Source: Amycolatopsis nivea
Lineage (GTDB): Bacteria > Actinomycetota > Actinomycetes > Mycobacteriales > Pseudonocardiaceae
Assembly: GCF_004522235.1 (NCBI RefSeq)
Contig: NZ_SDLT01000036.1
Location: forward strand, 31,834 to 95,833
Reading direction: 5' to 3'
Length of the DNA: 64,000 bases
In this document: piece by piece, positions 15,774-24,512 of the stretch
Position numbering within the stretch: position 1 is the first letter of the stretch
Layout: every line of letters starts with the position of its first letter
The notes under the pieces: model-generated
The model's input: the letters and a program-made list of their open reading frames with translations, nothing else
Databases searched by the model: none
Told to the model about the DNA's origin: nothing
Made by a program: the position numbers and the translations under genes

Positions 15774-18176
15774 TCAAGCCGCCTGCCGAACCTCCGAAGA
15801 CGCTGGCGTCAAAGCCAACTCCAGCACCTCCCGCACATTCGCCACCGGATGCACCTCCAACTGCGACAGCACCTCCGCCGGCACGTCATCCAGATCCGGC
15901 TCGTTCCGCTGCGGGATGATCACCGTCTTCATGCCCGCCCGGTGCGCGGCCAGCAGTTTCTGCTTGACCCCGCCGATCGGCAGCACTCGCCCGGTCAGCG
16001 AAACCTCTCCGGTCATCGCCACATCGGCCCGGACCACCCGGCCCGACAGCAGTGACGCCAGCGCGGTCGTCATTGTGATGCCCGCCGAAGGTCCGTCCTT
16101 CGGTACCGCGCCCGCCGGGACGTGTACGTGGATTCCCCGCTCTCGCAGGTCTCCCACCGGCAGTTCCAGCTCCGCACCGTGCGAGCGCAGGTACGACAGC
16201 GCGATCTGCACCGACTCCTTCATCACGTCACCCAGCTGCCCGGTCAGCTGCAGTCCCGACGCCCCGCTCTCCGGATCGGCCAGCGACGCCTCGATGTACA
16301 GCACGTCTCCGCCCGCGCCGGTGACGGCCAAACCCGTTGCCACGCCTGGCAAAGACGTCCGCTGGGTCGCCGTCGGCAGCGACGATTCCGGTACGTGCCG
16401 CGGGCGGCCGAGGTAGGTCTCCAGGTCTTCCGCCGAAATCGACAGTGGCAGCGAGACCGAACCCAAAGCCACCTTCGTCGCGATCTTCCGCAGCACCTTC
16501 GCGATCGTCCGGTTCGCGTCGCGCACTCCGGCCTCGCGGGTGTACTCCGCGGCGATCCGGCTGAACGCGTCGTCGGTCAGCACCACGTCACCGGACGCCA
16601 GACCGGCTCGCTCGAGTTCGCGGGGGAGCAGGTGATCCCGTGCGATGGTGACCTTCTCGTGCTCGGTGTAACCGTCCAGCGTCACCAGTTCCATCCGGTC
16701 CAGCAGCGGGCCGGGGATGGTTTCCAGCGCGTTGGCCGTCGCCAGGAAGACCACATCGGACAGATCCAGCTCCACCTCGAGGTAGTGGTCGCGGAACGTG
16801 TGGTTCTGTTCCGGGTCCAGCACTTCGAGCAGCGCGGCCGTCGGGTCGCCGCGGTAATCGGCGCCGACCTTGTCGATCTCGTCGAGCAGCACGACCGGGT
16901 TCATCGAGCCGGCTTCCTTGATGGCTCGCACGATCCGGCCGGGCAAAGCGCCGACGTACGTGCGCCGGTGGCCGCGGATCTCCGCCTCGTCCCGGATGCC
17001 GCCCAGAGCGACGCGCACGAACTTGCGCCCCATCGCCTTCGCGACCGATTCGCCCAGCGACGTCTTGCCGACCCCGGGAGGGCCAGCGAGCGCCAGCACC
17101 GCGCCGGAACGCCGTCCGCCGACCGGGCCGAGGCCCGATTCCGCGCGGCGCTTGCGCACGGCCAAGTACTCGATGATCCGTTCCTTGACGTCGTCCAGAC
17201 CCGCGTGGTCCGCGTCGAGCACGGCGCGCGCGGCGGCGATGTCGTAGACGTCCTCCGTCCGCTCGTTCCACGGCAGCTCCAGCACCGTGTCGAGCCAGGT
17301 CCGGATCCAGCCGCCCTCGGGCGACTGCTCGGACGTCCGTTCCAGCTTGTCGACCTCGGCCAGCGCGGCCTTGCGCACCTCGTCCGGCAGGTCGGCGGCT
17401 TCCACCCGGGCGCGGTAGTCGTCGTCGGCGGCGGTGCCGTCGAGTTCGCCCAGTTCCTTGCGGATCGCTTCGAGCTGGCGGCGCAGCAGGAATTCCTTCT
17501 GCTGCTTCTCCATCCCGTCCGCGACGTCCTTGCGGATGGTCTCGGTGACCTCCAGCTCGGCCAGGTACTCCCGGCTCCACTCGAGGGCCTTCTCCAGCCG
17601 GACGCTGACGTCGAGCGCGCTCAGCAGCTCCAGCTTCTGGTCGGTGGACAGGTACGGCGCGTTGCCTGCCAGGTCGGCGATCGCGGACGGATCCTCGACC
17701 TGCTGGACGGCGTCGATCATCTGCCAGCCGCCGCGTTGCTGCAGCACCGAGATGACCACGGCCTTGTACTCAGCGGCGAGCTGCGCGGTGCGGTCGTCGG
17801 AGGTTTCGTCCGCGGCGTCGGCGTGCACCCAGCGGGCCGCGCCGGGGCCGTCGGCGATCCGGCCGACGGAAGCGCGCGAGGTGCCGCGGAGCAGCACGGC
17901 GGTCTTGCCGCCGGGAACGCGGCCGATCCGTTCGACGGTCGCGACGGTGCCCAGTTCGGCGTACTCGCCGTGCACGCGCGGGACGATCAGGACTTCGGCC
18001 TTGCTCGCCGCGCCCGAGCGGATCCCGGGGAACGACGCGGTCGCGGGGGTCTTGGCTTGAGCGGACTCCACTGCGGCCCGGGTCTCTGCGTCGCCGAGGT
18101 CGAGCGGGACCACCATGCCCGGCAGCACGACGTCGTCATCGAGCGGGAGGACGGGCAGGAGGCGGGGGTCGGACAT
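15774..18176 (-). CDS. lon: ATP-dependent Lon protease
   Basis: An 800-aa LonA protease. The N-terminal substrate domain (residues 1-200) is followed by a coiled-coil region (about 200-260, MEKQQKEFLLRRQLEAIRKEL), the AAA+ module with Walker A GPPGVGKTS near 365 and Walker B VVLLDEIDK near 430, and the protease domain with the Ser of DGPSAG near 695 and the Lys of GGVKQK near 738. It degrades damaged and regulatory proteins. The ATG at 18176 is preferred over a GTG at 18182 because GAGGAG sits five bases upstream. A HAIR element upstream suggests HspR control, as known for Streptomyces lon. Confidence 0.96.
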   Translation of the reverse strand: MSDPRLLPVLPLDDDVVLPGMVVPLDLGDAETRAAVESAQAKTPATASFPGIRSGAASKAEVLIVPRVHGEYAELGTVATVERIGRVPGGKTAVLLRGTSRASVGRIADGPGAARWVHADAADETSDDRTAQLAAEYKAVVISVLQQRGGWQMIDAVQQVEDPSAIADLAGNAPYLSTDQKLELLSALDVSVRLEKALEWSREYLAELEVTETIRKDVADGMEKQQKEFLLRRQLEAIRKELGELDGTAADDDYRARVEAADLPDEVRKAALAEVDKLERTSEQSPEGGWIRTWLDTVLELPWNERTEDVYDIAAARAVLDADHAGLDDVKERIIEYLAVRKRRAESGLGPVGGRRSGAVLALAGPPGVGKTSLGESVAKAMGRKFVRVALGGIRDEAEIRGHRRTYVGALPGRIVRAIKEAGSMNPVVLLDEIDKVGADYRGDPTAALLEVLDPEQNHTFRDHYLEVELDLSDVVFLATANALETIPGPLLDRMELVTLDGYTEHEKVTIARDHLLPRELERAGLASGDVVLTDDAFSRIAAEYTREAGVRDANRTIAKVLRKIATKVALGSVSLPLSISAEDLETYLGRPRHVPESSLPTATQRTSLPGVATGLAVTGAGGDVLYIEASLADPESGASGLQLTGQLGDVMKESVQIALSYLRSHGAELELPVGDLRERGIHVHVPAGAVPKDGPSAGITMTTALASLLSGRVVRADVAMTGEVSLTGRVLPIGGVKQKLLAAHRAGMKTVIIPQRNEPDLDDVPAEVLSQLEVHPVANVREVLELALTPASSEVRQAA

Positions 18177-18193
18177 GTGCACTCCTCGAATAA

Positions 18194-18214
18194 GTTGAGT
18201 CTGCAGTGCTCAAC
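18194..18214 (-). promoter_or_regulatory. HAIR element (HspR operator) upstream of lon
   Basis: GTTGAGC-N7-ACTCAAC on the minus strand, close to the HspR inverted-repeat consensus CTTGAGT-N7-ACTCAAG. It is centred 28 bases upstream of the lon start codon. lon is a known HspR target in Streptomyces, which supports repression under normal growth and release on heat shock. Confidence 0.7.
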
Positions 18215-18263
18215 TCTCCGAAGGGCGGGTTTGTTTCCCCGGGAGTGTTCGCTGGGAGAGAAG

Positions 18264-19088
18264 TCAGGGCTTGACCGCGACGGCGCCCCACGCGAACGGC
18301 CGGACCTCCGCGGCGAACTCCGACACCGGCTCGTCCGGCCGCCAGTCCGGCAGCGCGCTCATCCCCGGCTCCAGCAGCGGCCAGCCGCCGAAGAACGGCA
18401 GGATCTCCTCGTCCGAGCGCAGGTACGCCGGGTTCGACGTGTCCCGATAGGCGTCGACGAACGCGCGGACCTCGGCGGCCCGTTCCGGCGGCGCGTCGTC
18501 CCGGCAGGTGCCGTGCGTGACGGCCAGCCACGACCCGGGCGCGAGCTGGTCGCGATAGGCGGCGACCAGCTCTTCCGGGTGGTCGCCGGGGCCGAGGAAG
18601 TGCAGCACGGTGATCATCAGCAGGCAGACCGGCTGAGACCAGTCGATCAGCTCCTCGGTGATCTCGTCGGCGAAGATCGCTTCCGGATCGCGGATGTCGC
18701 GTTCGACGATCCCGGCCCAGTCGGTCGCGTCCTCGCCCTCGAGGATCACCCGCGAATGCGCCGCCGCGACCGGTTCGTAGTCGACGTACACGACCCTCGC
18801 CGGCAGCCGGTCGCGGACGATCTCGTGCACGTTGCGCGCAGTCGGCACGCCCGAGCCGAGGTCCACGAACTGCCGGATCCCCGCGTCGAGCGCGGCTCGC
18901 ACGACCCGGTTCATGAACGCCCGGTTCTCCCGCGACATCGGCCGGATCAGCGGCCACACTTTCTCGACGCGGCGGCCGAATTCCCGGTCGACCGCCCAGT
19001 TCTGGGTGCCGCCGAGGTACCAGTCGTAGATCCGGGCGGCGGACGGTTTGTCGACGTCCACGCCCCGCGGTGCGTCCGGCGCGGTCAT
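18264..19088 (-). CDS. PF04672-type SAM-dependent methyltransferase
   Basis: A 274-aa protein of the S-adenosyl methyltransferase family common in actinomycetes (PF04672). Diagnostic blocks are PSAARIYDWYLGGTQNWAVD near residue 14, 'GIRQFVDLGSGVPTARNVHE' near 72, 'VVYVDYEPVAAAHS' near 97 and PFFGGWPLLEPG near the C-terminus. The substrate is unknown; some members sit in natural-product clusters. The ATG at 19088 overlaps the stop of the upstream paralogue (ATGA), so they are co-translated. Confidence 0.85.
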   Translation of the reverse strand: MTAPDAPRGVDVDKPSAARIYDWYLGGTQNWAVDREFGRRVEKVWPLIRPMSRENRAFMNRVVRAALDAGIRQFVDLGSGVPTARNVHEIVRDRLPARVVYVDYEPVAAAHSRVILEGEDATDWAGIVERDIRDPEAIFADEITEELIDWSQPVCLLMITVLHFLGPGDHPEELVAAYRDQLAPGSWLAVTHGTCRDDAPPERAAEVRAFVDAYRDTSNPAYLRSDEEILPFFGGWPLLEPGMSALPDWRPDEPVSEFAAEVRPFAWGAVAVKP

Positions 19089-19933
19089 GGCTTGCGCGCC
19101 ACCGCGCACCAGGCGAACGGGCGGGCCTCCGCCTCGACCGCGTTCAGCTCGCGCTCCGGCCGCCAGTCCGGCAGATGCGTGATCCCCGGCTCCAGCAGCG
19201 GCCAGCCGCCGAAGAACGGCTCGATCTCTTCGCGGTCGCGCAGCCACATCGGGTTGCTCGTCTTGCGGTACTGCTCCACGAACCAGCGCAGCCCCTCCAG
19301 CGCGGGACCGCTGCCGTCGCCCTCGCTCATCTGCGAGATCGCCAGCCAGCTGCCGGACACGAGCTTGTCCCGGTAGGCGCGCACGACGGCGTCCGGATCG
19401 TCGTCCGGGCCGACGAAGTGCAGCACCGCCATCAGCATCACGCACACCGGCTTGTCGAAGTCGATCAGCTCGCGGGTGCGCGGGTGGTTCAGCACCGCCC
19501 GGGGATCGCGCATGTCCGCCTGCACGATGCCGGCCCAGTCGGTGGCCGCCTCGTCCTCGAGGATCAGCGTCGCGTGCGCCACGGCCACCGGCTCGTAGTC
19601 GACGTAGACCACAGTGGCCTCGTCGTCGTCGCCCAGCGCGGCCTCGACCACCTCGTGCACGTTGCCCGCGGTCGGCACGCCGGAGCCGAGGTCGAGGAAC
19701 TGCCGGATGCCCGCGTCCAGCGCGGCGCGCACCACGCGGTTCATGAACTCGCGGTTCTGCTTCGCGCCGGGCCGGGCGAGCGACCACATCTTCTCGACCT
19801 TGCGGCCGAATTCCCGGTCCACCGCCCAGTTCTGCTTGCCGCCCAGGTACCAGTCGTAGACCCGCGCGGCCGAAGGTTTCTCGACATCGACGCCTTCCGG
19901 CGCTTTCGGTGCAGCGTCGGGCTTTTCGGTCAC
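19085..19933 (-). CDS. PF04672-type SAM-dependent methyltransferase, paralogue
   Basis: A 282-aa paralogue of the gene at 18264, with the same YDWYLGGKQNWAVD, LDLGSGVPTAGNVHE, VVYVDYEPVAVAH and PFFGGWPLLEPG blocks. The GTG at 19933 is chosen because GAGGGGAG lies five bases upstream; the open frame runs further without a start signal. The first 20 residues are charged and proline-rich. The tandem pair probably arose by duplication; the methylated substrate is not known. Confidence 0.85.
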   Translation of the reverse strand: MTEKPDAAPKAPEGVDVEKPSAARVYDWYLGGKQNWAVDREFGRKVEKMWSLARPGAKQNREFMNRVVRAALDAGIRQFLDLGSGVPTAGNVHEVVEAALGDDDEATVVYVDYEPVAVAHATLILEDEAATDWAGIVQADMRDPRAVLNHPRTRELIDFDKPVCVMLMAVLHFVGPDDDPDAVVRAYRDKLVSGSWLAISQMSEGDGSGPALEGLRWFVEQYRKTSNPMWLRDREEIEPFFGGWPLLEPGITHLPDWRPERELNAVEAEARPFAWCAVARKP

Positions 19934-19968
19934 TGGGACTCCCCTCGAACAGGCCGTACCGCGCCAGA

Positions 19969-20910
19969 CTAGCGAGAACGCACGGCGGGCCGGCGTTGCC
20001 AGCCGGTCCACAGCGGCCGGTAGCCCTGCGCGTACCAGAACGGCGTCGACCGCGGGTTCGCCACGGCGTGGTGCAGCAGCACGACATCCGCGCCCGCCTC
20101 GTCGAAGACCTGGTGCGCGTGCGCGGCCAGCGCGGTGCCGACACCGGAGGACCGAGCGGCCTCGGAAACCGCCAGCGACGACAGGTAACCCACGCGGGAA
20201 GCGGCCACCCGGTGCCGGATCCAGCCGGTCTCGTCGGGCATCTGCAGCACGACCATGCCGAGCGGCTGGCCGTACAGCTCCGCGATCCAGACCTGCGGTT
20301 CAGGCCGTTCGAGGTGGTGCAGCAGTTCCTTGGCGATCAGCTCCTCGACGCCGGGACGGAGCGTGATCCGGCCGAACTGCGCGTCGTACCGCTGCAGTTC
20401 GAGCTGCAGCGCGACCGCGGTGGAGAGGTCGTCCGGCGTCGCGTGCCGGATGCAGACGCCCGGCGTCGCGTCGGGTCCGGCGGCCATCCGCTGCGCCGGG
20501 CGCACCGCCAGCACGCCGACCGGGGCGAAGCCGTGCCGGAGGAGTTCGGTGGCCCCGGCGGTGTCGCGGCTGGGCCGGGAGAGCACCGCGGCGCACTCCG
20601 TATCCCCCACTCGGGCGAGGGACCGCAGGTGTTCATCCCATCGAGTGAGCAACGCGTCGAGTCCGGCGGCCGGATCGGGACCGGCGAGCTGGACCTCCAG
20701 CCGGTGCTCGACGAGCGCCCGCCACATCGACCGCGGGCTGTCCGGGCCGAGCCCGGTGCAGGTGGTCAGACCGGCCGCGGTGGTGTCGCCGACCTCGGCG
20801 GAAAGCAGGACGGAATCCCCTCCGACCTCGAAGGGGAGTGGCGCGGGAAGCAGCGCGTCCACCGTGGCGATGCGCGCCGCATGCCCGGTGGCTGTCACGT
20901 CGTTGTGCAT
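19969..20910 (-). CDS. GNAT-family N-acetyltransferase
   Basis: A 313-aa protein whose C-terminal half (about 165-300) is a GNAT domain: 'VCIRHATPDDLSTAVALQLEL' starts it, 'VGYLSSLAVSEAARSSGVGTALAAHA' is the acetyl-CoA pyrophosphate loop, and 'NPRSTPFWYAQGYRPLW' closes it. The N-terminal half may be a degenerate second GNAT-like domain. The ATG at 20910 is used; the frame extends to 20955 without support. It is 35 bases upstream of the methyltransferase pair on the same strand. The substrate is unknown. Confidence 0.78.
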   Translation of the reverse strand: MHNDVTATGHAARIATVDALLPAPLPFEVGGDSVLLSAEVGDTTAAGLTTCTGLGPDSPRSMWRALVEHRLEVQLAGPDPAAGLDALLTRWDEHLRSLARVGDTECAAVLSRPSRDTAGATELLRHGFAPVGVLAVRPAQRMAAGPDATPGVCIRHATPDDLSTAVALQLELQRYDAQFGRITLRPGVEELIAKELLHHLERPEPQVWIAELYGQPLGMVVLQMPDETGWIRHRVAASRVGYLSSLAVSEAARSSGVGTALAAHAHQVFDEAGADVVLLHHAVANPRSTPFWYAQGYRPLWTGWQRRPAVRSR

Positions 20911-21159
20911 GCCGCCATTGTCCGCCGACCGGGCCGGAAAAGACCCCCAGAACACTCCCCGGCCCGGGGGTTCCGGGGCGAACCGGGAGTTTCACTCCTT
21001 GGTCCACGCAGGTCAGAGAAGAACGCCCATTGTTAACCCTGGGGTGATCTCCTACTGTCTCGAAAGGGACGCCGGTACGCCCTACGGGGTAAGGTGGCGC
21101 CCTCGCCCACACCTGACGTCACGGACGAGCGCGACCGGGCAGCCGGGAAGGAAGGTCGG

Positions 21160-23781
21160 ATGCCGGACAGCAACGCCCATCCCGGTACCGCGCCGGAGGC
21201 GATGGGCTCGGGAGGTGCTGGCTCCGCACCGGCCGAAGGCCGCACGGACGAGAGCCGCTTCCGCGTTTACACCTTCTTCGTGCTGGGTCTCGGCCTGCTC
21301 GCGGCCTTCGCCGTCGGCGCCTGGCTGCCGTTCCACGGTTCGGCGAAGCTCTGGTGGATCGGCCCGGTGCTCGCGGTCGCGTTCCTGCTCGCCGAACAGC
21401 TCGGCATCAACGTCGACGTCCGCAGCGGCATTTCGTGGACCATCTCGTTCACCGAGATTCCGCTGGTAATCGGTTTCTTCGTCGCCCCGTTCGAAGTGGT
21501 GCTCGCCGCGCATCTCGTGGCGGGCATCGGCACGCTGCTGGCCCGCAAGGTCGCCGGCCGCGTCCTCTACAACGCGGGCGCGTTCCTGCTCGAAATCACC
21601 GGCGCGTTCGCCGTCGCCGGGCTCGTGCACCTGGCCATGGGCGGCGGGCCGACCATGCCGTGGGTCGCCGCGCTCGCCGGAACGCTCACCGCGCCGCTGG
21701 TCAGCACGCTGCTCGCGCTGGCCGCCGTGCGCGTGCTGCGCCGCCGGATGCGCGTGAGCACCGCGATCCGGCTGACCGGCCGCATCCTCGTGGTCGGCTT
21801 CGTCAACGCTTCGGTCGGCCTCACCGGCTACCTCGTCATCGCGAGCACCCCGCAGGCCTGGCCGCTGGTGCTGGCGGTGTTCCTCGGCCTGACCGCGCTG
21901 TACTGGGCTTACTCCGATCTGCTTCGCGAACAGCGGGACATGGAAGCGCTGTCCGACGTCAGCCTGATGGTCGCGCGGTCCGGACAGCAGGCCGCCGCCC
22001 GTCCGGCGAGCCGTGGCGAGGAACTGGTGGGCGGCGTCGACGTGCGCGAATGGGCCACGATCGCCGAGCGGATCAAGGACCAGCTCGCCGCCGGACGCGT
22101 CGTGCTCCGGCTGCGGCTCGAGCCCGAAGACCCGATGCGCGTCGTGGTCGCGGGCAACGAACTCCCGGCTTCGGACCCGGCCAGCGACGACCCGCTGCTG
22201 CGCCTGCCCGGCGCGCACGTGCGGCACTTCCGGATCACCGAGGCCAACCCGGACGTCCGCGCGGCGCTGCTGGAACGCAGTGCGCAGGAAGCGCTCGTGG
22301 TGCCGCTGCGCAGCGCGAACCGGCTGCTCGGCGTCGTCGAAGCGCACGACCGGCTCTCGCGCTGGCGCGGTTTCGGCAAGTACGACGTCCAGTTGCTCGG
22401 CACGATGGCCAGCCACCTCGCGACGTCGCTCGACAACCGGCGGCTGCTCGCCACGCTCCGCCACGACGCCTACCACGACCCGCTCACCGGGCACCTGAAC
22501 CGGCCGGGATTCCAGCAGGTCTCGCGGGATCCGCTGCGCGAATCGGCGGAGGTCGTGGTGCTGCGGATCGACCTCGACGTCTTCTCCACGGTCAGCGACG
22601 CGCTTGGCTACTCGTGGGCGGACCGGATGGTCGTCGCCGCGGGCACTCGCATCCGCGGTGCCCTCGGCCCGGACGTCCCGCTCGCCCGGCTCGAAGGCGC
22701 GTCCTTCGCCGCACTGCTCGTGGACTGCACGATCGAAGACGCACACCGCGCCGCGGAACGGCTTCGCGTGCAGCTGTCCGAGCCGTACCCGGTGGACCGG
22801 CTTTCGGTCGAGGCCAACGCGATGATCGGCTACGCCAGCTCAGTGGACGACGCCGGCGAAGTCGACGTCGACGGCTTGCTGCAGCGCGCCGATGTCGCCG
22901 TCCGCGCCACTCGCGGCGGCGAGGAAGTACGCGGCTACGTGCCGAGCATGGGACAGATCTTCCTGCGCCGGTTCCAGATGGTCACGCAGTTCCGGCAGTC
23001 GCTCGAAGACGGCCACGTCTCCGTGCATTACCAGCCGAAGGTGACGCTGCCGAACCGGCAGGTGCAAGGCGTCGAGGCGCTCGTGCGCTGGGTGCACCCG
23101 GAGTTCGGCAGGCTCGGCCCGGACGAGTTCGTGCCCGCGATCGAGGCGGCCGGCCTGATCGGCGTGCTGACGTCGTTCGTGCTGGAGCAATCGCTGAAGC
23201 GAGTGCGCAAGTGGCTCGACGAGGGCCTGCGGATCTCCGCGGCGGTGAACCTGTCGGTGCGGAACCTGTCCGACGACGACTTCCCGGCGAAGGTCCAGCG
23301 CGAACTGGAACGCTTCGACGTGCCGCCGGAACTGCTGACGTTCGAGCTGACCGAGTCCGGCGTGATGTCCGACCCGCAGAAGGCGCTGCCGATCCTGCGC
23401 GAGCTGCATTCGCTGGGCATCGTGCTGGCGGTGGACGACTTCGGCACCGGCTACTCGTCGCTCGCGTACCTGCGCCAGCTGCCGGTGGACCAGGTCAAGA
23501 TCGACAAGAGCTTCGTGCTCGGCATGGGCACGGATCTCGGCGACCTCGCGGTGGTGCGGTCGATTGTCGAGCTCGGGCACTCGCTGGGCCTGACGGTCGT
23601 GGCGGAAGGCGTCGAGGAGGACGTGGCGCGCGATCAGCTCGAGGCGATGGGATGTGACGTCGCCCAGGGCTATCTGATCTCGCGGCCGCTGCCGGAGGAC
23701 CGCCTCGAGGCGTGGCTGCAGGCCCGCACGGCACGCTCGCCGGGACGGCACTCGGAGACCGTGCTGACCCTGCTGACCTGA
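21160..23781 (+). CDS. Membrane EAL phosphodiesterase with degenerate GGDEF domain
   Basis: An 873-aa protein. Residues about 35-255 form a multi-helix membrane sensor, about 260-430 a GAF-like region, about 440-590 a GGDEF domain and about 605-865 an EAL domain. The GGDEF site reads EGASF (512-516) and should not synthesise cyclic-di-GMP. The EAL site is intact: E639-A-L, FELTES, DDFGTG (759-764), KIDKSF and VAEGVE, so it should hydrolyse cyclic-di-GMP. The ATG at 21160 follows GGAAGGAAGG. The degenerate GGDEF may bind GTP as an allosteric site, as in known hybrid proteins. Confidence 0.88.
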   Translation: MPDSNAHPGTAPEAMGSGGAGSAPAEGRTDESRFRVYTFFVLGLGLLAAFAVGAWLPFHGSAKLWWIGPVLAVAFLLAEQLGINVDVRSGISWTISFTEIPLVIGFFVAPFEVVLAAHLVAGIGTLLARKVAGRVLYNAGAFLLEITGAFAVAGLVHLAMGGGPTMPWVAALAGTLTAPLVSTLLALAAVRVLRRRMRVSTAIRLTGRILVVGFVNASVGLTGYLVIASTPQAWPLVLAVFLGLTALYWAYSDLLREQRDMEALSDVSLMVARSGQQAAARPASRGEELVGGVDVREWATIAERIKDQLAAGRVVLRLRLEPEDPMRVVVAGNELPASDPASDDPLLRLPGAHVRHFRITEANPDVRAALLERSAQEALVVPLRSANRLLGVVEAHDRLSRWRGFGKYDVQLLGTMASHLATSLDNRRLLATLRHDAYHDPLTGHLNRPGFQQVSRDPLRESAEVVVLRIDLDVFSTVSDALGYSWADRMVVAAGTRIRGALGPDVPLARLEGASFAALLVDCTIEDAHRAAERLRVQLSEPYPVDRLSVEANAMIGYASSVDDAGEVDVDGLLQRADVAVRATRGGEEVRGYVPSMGQIFLRRFQMVTQFRQSLEDGHVSVHYQPKVTLPNRQVQGVEALVRWVHPEFGRLGPDEFVPAIEAAGLIGVLTSFVLEQSLKRVRKWLDEGLRISAAVNLSVRNLSDDDFPAKVQRELERFDVPPELLTFELTESGVMSDPQKALPILRELHSLGIVLAVDDFGTGYSSLAYLRQLPVDQVKIDKSFVLGMGTDLGDLAVVRSIVELGHSLGLTVVAEGVEEDVARDQLEAMGCDVAQGYLISRPLPEDRLEAWLQARTARSPGRHSETVLTLLT

Positions 23782-23831
23782 GGTTTTGCGGTTAACCGAC
23801 CCCGGTTGCACAGCCGGGTGAACCCCCTTGC

Positions 23832-23837
23832 TAATCT
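23832..23837 (+). promoter_or_regulatory. Probable -10 box of the tRNA-Thr transcript
   Basis: TAATCT lies 23 bases before the tRNA-Thr 5' end, giving a short leader. A TTGCAC further upstream is a possible but over-distant -35. Confidence 0.35.
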
Positions 23838-23860
23838 TTCCAAGTCCTCGCGAGAGGCAG

Positions 23861-23933
23861 GCCCCTTTAGCTCAGTCGGCAGAGCGTCTCCATGGTAAGG
23901 AGAAGGTCTACGGTTCGATTCCGTAAAGGGGCT
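23861..23933 (+). tRNA. tRNA-Thr (GGT)
   Basis: A 73-nt cloverleaf with acceptor GCCCCTT/AAGGGGC, discriminator T, D-loop AGCTCAGTCGGCAGAGC, anticodon GGT between TCTCC and GGAGA, and T-loop GGTTCGATTCC. CCA is not encoded. It opens the conserved actinobacterial order tRNA-Thr, tRNA-Met, rpmG. Confidence 0.96.
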
Positions 23934-23942
23934 CGCGAGTAG

Positions 23943-24058
23943 GCGAGCTATGTCTGCGGAAAACGCAGACGTGGCTCGCTTCGCGGCGTCCATCTGGGGG
24001 TCGAACCCCCAGACCCCCGCCAGGAGGGGCTTCGCCCCCCTGGACCCCCGGCCGGGGT
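23943..24058. repeat. Three consecutive hairpins in the tRNA-Thr/tRNA-Met spacer
   Basis: The spacer contains GCGAGC-N3-GTCTGCG pairing with CGCAGAC-N3-GCTCGC (23943-23979), then CTGGGGG-TCGAA-CCCCCAG (23994-24012), then a CCAGGAGGGG stem closing a TTCG-containing loop (24020-24043). They could be terminators or RNA-processing structures. No protein-coding potential is seen. Confidence 0.55.
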
Positions 24059-24100
24059 TAAGCTCGGTTGGCGGGTTCTGGTGGGGTGGGTGTCACGTAG

Positions 24101-24173
24101 GGCGGTGTAGCTCAGTTGGCAGAGCAAGCGGCTCATAATCGCTGTGTCGCCGGTTCAAGTCCGGCCACCGCTA
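24101..24173 (+). tRNA. tRNA-Met (CAT)
   Basis: A 73-nt cloverleaf with acceptor GGCGGTG/CACCGCT (one G-T pair at the end), discriminator A, anticodon CAT and T-loop GGTTCAAGTCC. Its place before rpmG matches the elongator tRNA-Met of other actinobacteria. CCA is not encoded. Confidence 0.94.
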
Positions 24174-24222
24174 CGCGGTAACGACGGGGCTGGCCCCCGG
24201 ATCTGAGAGAGAAGGAAACGCT

Positions 24223-24387
24223 GTGGCTGCCACCGACGTGCGACCCAAGATCACGCTGGCGTGCGAGGAGTGCAAGCACCGCAACTACATCACCAAGAAG
24301 AACCGGCGCAACAACCCGGATCGCCTGGAGATGAAGAAGTTCTGCCCGAACTGCGGTACGCACCGGACTCACAAAGAGACCCGCTGA
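24223..24387 (+). CDS. rpmG: 50S ribosomal protein L33, zinc-binding form
   Basis: A 54-aa ribosomal protein with GTG start after GAGAGAAGGAAA. It keeps two CxxC pairs, CEEC (14-17) and CPNC (41-44), so it is the zinc-ribbon (C+) paralogue. In actinobacteria zinc limitation often replaces such copies by cysteine-free ones under Zur control. It ends in the family tail THRTHKETR. It follows tRNA-Met directly and is followed by its own terminator. Confidence 0.96.
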   Translation: MAATDVRPKITLACEECKHRNYITKKNRRNNPDRLEMKKFCPNCGTHRTHKETR

Positions 24388-24413
24388 CGCAGGCGGTCTT
24401 TTACCAGCTTCGC

Positions 24414-24447
24414 AAAAGCCGTCCCGGCACTCGCCGGGGCGGCTTTT
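24414..24447 (+). terminator. Intrinsic terminator after rpmG
   Basis: AAAAGCCG (24414-24421) pairs with CGGCTTTT (24440-24447), and CCCGGC with GCCGGG inside, around a 4-base loop. The A/T ends make it usable in either direction. Confidence 0.7.
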
Positions 24448-24499
24448 CGCTGTTACCGACGGGTTTAGGCACCCGCGCGGGACGGCCGCCGGGTTCGGT

Positions 24500-24505
24500 T
24501 AGCCT
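24500..24505 (+). promoter_or_regulatory. Probable -10 of a leaderless hadA transcript
   Basis: TAGCCT is followed after exactly 7 bases by the GTG start at 24513, and no ribosome-binding site is present. This spacing is typical of leaderless actinobacterial mRNAs. Confidence 0.45.
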
Positions 24506-24512
24506 TCTTCGC

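Noticed and set aside
16122..19376. A 1084-codon plus-strand frame across lon and the methyltransferases
   Set aside because: It is antisense to three well-supported genes and reads as Arg/Gly/Val-rich sequence.
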